Source of the DNA: Clostridium_AD sp964467165
GTDB lineage: Bacteria; Bacillota; Clostridia; Clostridiales; Clostridiaceae
Length of the DNA stretch: 64,000 nt
Assembly: GCA_964467165.1 (NCBI GenBank)
Contig: CAYXOL010000025.1
Coordinates: 1-64,000, forward strand
Reading direction: 5' to 3'
Shown: one piece after another, positions 59,808 through 64,000 of the stretch
How the letters are laid out: every line of letters begins with the position of its first letter
How positions within the stretch are numbered: position 1 is the stretch's first letter
Program-made: the position numbers and the translations under genes
The notes under the pieces: generated by a model
The model's database searches: none
The model's input: only the letters and a program-made list of their open reading frames with translations
Told to the model about the DNA's origin: nothing

Positions 59808-61167
59808 AATAAATAAAAAATTCACATTGTCTATAGCCTCAGTTACAATTTTTGTAACTATAGTTTCTATGGTAATAAATATATTCTTTATTGATAGATA
59901 TTATATCTTTAAAAAAACAAAGGCATTAAATAAGATTTCTCAGGAGATAAGCAGAGAAAAAATAGATTATATTTTAAAAAATATAGGACAAATAGAAAAG
60001 AAAAATGATGTCACTATAGTTTATTCAGAGGTAAGTAGTGATATTAATACTATTAATGAGGAGTTAATAACTAAATTTGATTTAAAAAAGATCAAGTTAA
60101 ATAAATTTTGGGTTACAGAAGATACTTTGAGTAAGTTAGCTAGTACAAGTGTAAATAAGATATACGACCAAGGAGTAACAAAATATAAGGTGTTAACAAA
60201 GTTTATAAAGGTTGATAAGTACATAGTTGCTATAGCAATGCCACTACCTTATATGGGGGAAACTATAGATATTGTAAATAGGTTTAATATATATTTAAAT
60301 ATATTTTCTATAATTTTAATATTAATTCTGGTTAATATTTTCTCGAAAAAAATAGTAAAACCATTAGAACTTATAAAAAATTTATCAAAGGATATTGCCA
60401 ATTTAAATTTTAGAAAAGAAGAAATTAAAACAAATGATGAAATAGAAGAACTTGCTATAAGTATAAATAGTATGAGTGAAAGCTTAGAAGGGGCACATAA
60501 GGAAATTAATCTCCAAAATGAAAGACTAAAGACGTTGATTTCAGATATGGCTCATGAAATTAAAACCCCATTAGCTTTAATAAAGGTATATGGACATGGT
60601 ATTGAGGATGGTTTAGATGACGGAACATATATGGATATAATTCAAGAGCAAATAGGCAATATGGATAGTTTAGTAGAAAATATTTTATTTTTGTCAAAGA
60701 TTGAAAAAAAACAATTAAAAAAATCTAGCTTTAGTTTGAAGCAAAAGGTTAACAGTGTTTTAAAAAAATATAAGCTACTTATAGATGAAGCAAACATAGA
60801 ATTCATATTAAATATAAATAAAGATGAGGGATACAATATTATTGGAGATGAGGAAGGACTGGATATTGTATTAAATAATTTAATTACAAATGCAATAAAG
60901 TATACAAATAATAATGAGGTAGAAATAGAAATATTTAAAGAAGACAATAATATAATATTTTCTATAGTGAATGGATTAGAGGGAAGTAGTGGAGAAAATT
61001 TAGAAAATATATGGGATCCTTTTTATGTGCTTGAAAAATCAAGGAGTAAGGAACTTTCAGGTACAGGACTAGGTCTATCTATAGTAAAGAAAATATTAGA
61101 AAAACATAATCTTAACTTTGGATTTAACGTAAAAGAAAATAAGATTGAATTTTATATAATATTTTAA
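59797..61167 (+). CDS. Sensor histidine kinase
   Basis: A 456-residue membrane kinase: TM1 (about 8-30), external domain of about 130 residues, TM2 (about 165-187, NIYLNIFSIILILILVNIF), HAMP, phosphoacceptor His in LISDMAHEIKTPLALIKVYGHGI (about residue 247), and an HATPase with NNLITNAIKY and a GTGLGLSI box; the first Gly-rich box reads VNGLEGS, less conserved than usual. ATG 59797 overlaps the regulator's end by 11 bases, with GGAGG just upstream; the frame opens at 59776. Confidence 0.9.
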   Translation: MKIKINKKFTLSIASVTIFVTIVSMVINIFFIDRYYIFKKTKALNKISQEISREKIDYILKNIGQIEKKNDVTIVYSEVSSDINTINEELITKFDLKKIKLNKFWVTEDTLSKLASTSVNKIYDQGVTKYKVLTKFIKVDKYIVAIAMPLPYMGETIDIVNRFNIYLNIFSIILILILVNIFSKKIVKPLELIKNLSKDIANLNFRKEEIKTNDEIEELAISINSMSESLEGAHKEINLQNERLKTLISDMAHEIKTPLALIKVYGHGIEDGLDDGTYMDIIQEQIGNMDSLVENILFLSKIEKKQLKKSSFSLKQKVNSVLKKYKLLIDEANIEFILNINKDEGYNIIGDEEGLDIVLNNLITNAIKYTNNNEVEIEIFKEDNNIIFSIVNGLEGSSGENLENIWDPFYVLEKSRSKELSGTGLGLSIVKKILEKHNLNFGFNVKENKIEFYIIF

Positions 61168-61227
61168 TATAGATTTTGTAACATTGGTGTAACATTTCTA
61201 TAGTATTTTTTTTATGAGGTGATTTAG

Positions 61228-63549
61228 TTGAAAAAAAGAATATGGATAATTTTAGTAGCGATAACAGTAACAACATTATTTTCAGGTTGTAATAAAGCTG
61301 TTTTAAGCAATAACAAAACTAATTCAAGTAATGAGAAAGTGAATACTATGGCTTTTAATTTAGATTTTAAATTTAAAGTACAACCTGAAAACTTTAAGGT
61401 AACAGTAGAATCTAATGGAACCACAGAAACAGTATCGCAGCCCTTAGAAAAAATGGAAGTATCAAACTTAAAAAGCAATGGAGATCAAATATCTTGGAGT
61501 TATAAAAAGAAAAATATTGATGTGCAAATTCAAAAGAAAGATAAGTATTTAGATGTATCTATAAAATCTAGTATTAAAGATGGTGAAAATAAATTTTCAT
61601 GGCCAAATGTAACAGGAGAAGGATATATGCTTCCGTTAAATGAGGGCAAGTATATTCCAAAGGATGATAAAGTTTGGAAAGACTATTTAAATGATAATGA
61701 AATGAAAACTTTAGAGTCTTTTTCTATGCAGTTTTTTGCAGCAAGCAAAAAGAATTATTCGCTATTATATATAATCAAAAATCCTTATAATAATGAAGTT
61801 AAATTTGATACTAAAGAAAATATCAAATTTACTTTTAATCATGAATATCCTTCAATAAATAAAAATAAGGAGTATGGGTTTAGAATTTATTTAACTAAGA
61901 ATAATCCGGTAGATATAGCTAAAACCTATAAAAATTTTATTGCTCTACAGGGGGACTTTAAGTCTTTAGAGGATAAGGCTAAGGATAATAAAAATATTGA
62001 AAAGCTTTATGGAGCACCACACGTTTATTTTTGGGATAGGTCAGCAATATCCCAGGAAAATATTAAATGGAATAAACTAAAAGGAAAAATCCCACAAGAT
62101 TTAAAGCTTTGGATGCAAAAATTACTAAAAACAAAGGTTGAAGATGGTGGAGAGCTGGCTACTGCTTTTAATGATATAGATTCTTTAGAGTATATTGATA
62201 AATATACAAAAAATGGAATTATAAATGCATTTAATTCACTAGTACAGTTAAAGGAGTTTTATAATCCTAAGCTATTTGTGAATTTAGATAAAAAAAATAA
62301 AGCATTGATAGGCAAGGGCATAAATAAGTTAAATCCAGTAGAATTAATAGATTTAAATAAAAGTTTATTAAAATTATCATTAGGAGATGTAGCAGATCCT
62401 ATTGAAAAATGGGCGGATGCAAATACTGTTAATGTACTTCAAGATATGAAAAAGTCAGGTATTAATAAAATGTGGGTAGGATTAGATGACTGGCAGGAAG
62501 GATTTTTAAATCCCCAATTAGTTAGTAAGGCAAATGAACTCGGATATTTAATAGGTACTTATGATTCTTATCATTCAATTCATAAGCCAGGACAAGAAGA
62601 ATGGTCAACAGCAAAATTTTCTGATACATCTCTTTATGAAAATGCTACTGTAACGGGTAAAGATGGTAAAAAGATAGAGGGTTTTAAGGGAGCGGGAAGA
62701 AAATTAAACCCAACTCTTGCTATGCCAAGTGTAAAAGATAGAGTGTCGTCTATTTTAAAGACTGGTTTAAAGTTTAATTCTTGGTTTTTAGACTGTGATG
62801 CGACAGGAGAAGTGGTGGATGATTATTCTAAAGCGCATCCTACAATAGAAGCAGAAGATATAAAGGCAAGAATAGAAAGAATGGAATACCTTCAAAAACA
62901 GTTTAATATGGTGGTTGGAAGTGAAGGAGGAAATGATTTTGCAAGTAAATCCATAGCCTTTGCTCACGGCATAGAAACACCAGCTTTTTCTTGGATGGAT
63001 AAGGATATGAGTACAAATAAGGATAGTAAATATTATTTAGGAAGATACTATTCAAGTAATGGAGGAGTGCCAGAGTTATTTTCAAAGCAGGTACCCATAA
63101 AGGATAAATATAAGAAGCTATTTATAGATACTGCTTATACAATTCCATTATACAAGTTAGTTTATAATGATTCAGTTATAACTTCTCATTGGTGGGGCTG
63201 GGGTACATTAAAAATAAAAGATGAAGTGAAAAATAGAATGTTATATGAGCTTTTGTATAATGTACCACCACTTTATCATATTGATAAAAATCAGTGGAAT
63301 AAGAATAAAGAGGTTATTGTAAAACACACAAAGATCTGGTCTGATTTTAGTAAAAAGGCAATTACTATGGAGATGACAGATTTTAAAATTCTATCAAAGG
63401 ATAGAACAGTTCAAATGACTAAATATGGTAAGGATTTAAAGGTAATAGCTAATTTTTCTAATAAAGAAGTTAATGCTTATGGAGAAAAAATTGCTGCAAA
63501 ATCTCTTGTTATAGTTGATGGGAAAAGTAAAATTAAATATACCCCATAA
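61228..63549 (+). CDS. Lipoprotein with GH129/GH101-like glycoside hydrolase domain
   Basis: A 773-residue exported protein: signal peptide with lipobox LFSGC (Cys21), so anchored outside the membrane. After an N-terminal beta domain (about 50-230) comes a TIM-barrel-like region. Candidate catalytic blocks are WFLDCDATGE (about residue 515, nucleophile Asp) and MVVGSEGG (about 560, acid/base Glu), as in glycosidases related to endo-alpha-N-acetylgalactosaminidases (GH101/GH129). TSHWWGWGTLK follows. Such enzymes act on alpha-linked N-acetylgalactosamine in mucin-like or other glycans. Family placement is by motif resemblance and is not certain. It begins 60 bases after the kinase gene, with GAGGTG before the TTG start. 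Confidence 0.68.
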   Translation: MKKRIWIILVAITVTTLFSGCNKAVLSNNKTNSSNEKVNTMAFNLDFKFKVQPENFKVTVESNGTTETVSQPLEKMEVSNLKSNGDQISWSYKKKNIDVQIQKKDKYLDVSIKSSIKDGENKFSWPNVTGEGYMLPLNEGKYIPKDDKVWKDYLNDNEMKTLESFSMQFFAASKKNYSLLYIIKNPYNNEVKFDTKENIKFTFNHEYPSINKNKEYGFRIYLTKNNPVDIAKTYKNFIALQGDFKSLEDKAKDNKNIEKLYGAPHVYFWDRSAISQENIKWNKLKGKIPQDLKLWMQKLLKTKVEDGGELATAFNDIDSLEYIDKYTKNGIINAFNSLVQLKEFYNPKLFVNLDKKNKALIGKGINKLNPVELIDLNKSLLKLSLGDVADPIEKWADANTVNVLQDMKKSGINKMWVGLDDWQEGFLNPQLVSKANELGYLIGTYDSYHSIHKPGQEEWSTAKFSDTSLYENATVTGKDGKKIEGFKGAGRKLNPTLAMPSVKDRVSSILKTGLKFNSWFLDCDATGEVVDDYSKAHPTIEAEDIKARIERMEYLQKQFNMVVGSEGGNDFASKSIAFAHGIETPAFSWMDKDMSTNKDSKYYLGRYYSSNGGVPELFSKQVPIKDKYKKLFIDTAYTIPLYKLVYNDSVITSHWWGWGTLKIKDEVKNRMLYELLYNVPPLYHIDKNQWNKNKEVIVKHTKIWSDFSKKAITMEMTDFKILSKDRTVQMTKYGKDLKVIANFSNKEVNAYGEKIAAKSLVIVDGKSKIKYTP

Positions 63550-63557
63550 GCACTAAG

Positions 63558-63597
63558 CTCTAGCTTATAAATTATATATAAGCTAGAGATTTTTTAT
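63558..63597 (+). terminator. Terminator of the lipoprotein gene
   Basis: A perfect 12-bp stem (63558-63569 with 63577-63588) with a 7-nt loop, followed by a run of T. Confidence 0.9.
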
Positions 63598-63691
63598 TTA
63601 AAAAGCAAAGCTATGTAACATTACCGTAACATAGAAGGGGTATTTTAATATTAGAACAATTTAAAACTAAAGCTAAAGGATATGATAAAAA

Positions 63692-64000
63692 ATGAAAACG
63701 AGAAAAAAAATTATTATTTGGACAGTATTATTTATAAGTTTATTTGGATTATATACAACCTTTATAGAAAGAAATATATTAATTGTAAAAAGGCATAATG
63801 TTACAATCAATAAAAAGGGAAAGGAAGAGCTAAAGGTATCCCAAATTACAGATATACATCTTGGAGAATTTTATAACTTAGACCAGCTAGAGAAGGTGGT
63901 TCAAAAAATCAATGGTTTAAATGTTGATATAGTGGTATTTACAGGTGATTTAATAGACAATGCTTCAACCTATGATGAGCTTTACAATATAGCAGATACA
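63692..64000 (+). CDS. Metallophosphoesterase (partial, cut by window end)
   Basis: The first 103 codons are present. The N-terminus contains one membrane helix (IIIWTVLFISLFGLYTTFI), then KVSQITDIHLGEF, with the D-x-H metal ligands of calcineurin-like phosphoesterases, and VVFTGDLIDN, the second metal motif. This matches the membrane-anchored YkuE/YaeI-type family (some are UDP-2,3-diacylglucosamine-like or lipid phosphatases). The gene continues past base 64000. The AAAGGA site lies 11 bases before the ATG, a slightly long spacing. Confidence 0.85.
   Translation, partial: MKTRKKIIIWTVLFISLFGLYTTFIERNILIVKRHNVTINKKGKEELKVSQITDIHLGEFYNLDQLEKVVQKINGLNVDIVVFTGDLIDNASTYDELYNIADT

Noticed and set aside
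1..64000. Search for CRISPR arrays, tRNA/rRNA genes, insertion sequences and prophage genes
   Set aside because: No repeat-spacer array, cloverleaf, transposase or phage structural gene was recognised on either strand.

Overview
The window is low-GC DNA with strong Shine-Dalgarno sites, frequent TTG/GTG starts, a T-box leader and Rex-type operators. This fits an anaerobic Clostridium-like Firmicute; nothing seen fixes the species. There is no tRNA, rRNA, CRISPR array or intact insertion sequence. Start codons given here were chosen from Shine-Dalgarno spacing and often lie inside the longest open frame.

Layout. (1) 59-3411: a ferritin-like protein, then a molybdenum-cofactor unit (mobA, an alkaline-phosphatase-superfamily hydrolase, and a MobB-THEP1 fusion). 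(2) 3500-9850: small accessory units, many with visible regulatory DNA: an SGNH esterase and PadR regulator behind a promoter holding a duplicated 16-bp palindrome; a TspO-like protein; an EamA exporter; a MarR regulator and MFS efflux pump sharing an inverted-repeat operator, the pump preceded by a 19-codon leader peptide; and a broken HD-domain gene abutting the pump. (3) 10192-11580 radA, a response-regulator relic, and a LysR gene whose 5' end and promoter exist a second time as a decayed copy. (4) 13180-24946: the metabolic core. hdrB-hdrC-hdrA-flxD-flxC-flxB-flxA (NADH dehydrogenase/heterodisulfide-reductase-like modules of the flavin-based electron-bifurcation type) is followed by a soluble fumarate-reductase-like iron-sulfur/flavoprotein pair, then by malic enzyme and two-subunit class I fumarase. 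A perfect Rex operator precedes hdrB, and close variants precede the malic enzyme gene and lysR.

(5) 25062-40300: signalling: a Cache chemoreceptor, a tandem HD-GYP protein, a chemotaxis cluster (cheA with two CheW domains, cheW, receptor, cheB, cheR, cheY, cheX), a receiver-PAS-GGDEF-degenerate-HD protein and an EAL/HDOD protein. No flagellar gene is present. (6) 40586-43666: a teichoic-acid-type trio (CDP-glycerol glycerophosphotransferase, flippase, tagD). (7) 43720-49701: a membrane acyltransferase, a BaiN/HI0933 flavoprotein, a T-box-controlled thrS lacking most of the TGS domain, a PhnA/YjdM zinc ribbon and a DUF985 cupin. (8) 49797-64000: ECF sigma/anti-sigma pair, ABC-2 transporter with two-component system, HelD, a second two-component system, a GH129/GH101-like lipoprotein and a metallophosphoesterase cut by the window end.

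The most interesting reading is that region 4 encodes a Rex-controlled cytoplasmic route pyruvate-malate-fumarate-succinate, in which NADH-dependent fumarate reduction may be coupled by flavin-based electron bifurcation to ferredoxin reduction. The parts belong to known families; the combined complex is inference.
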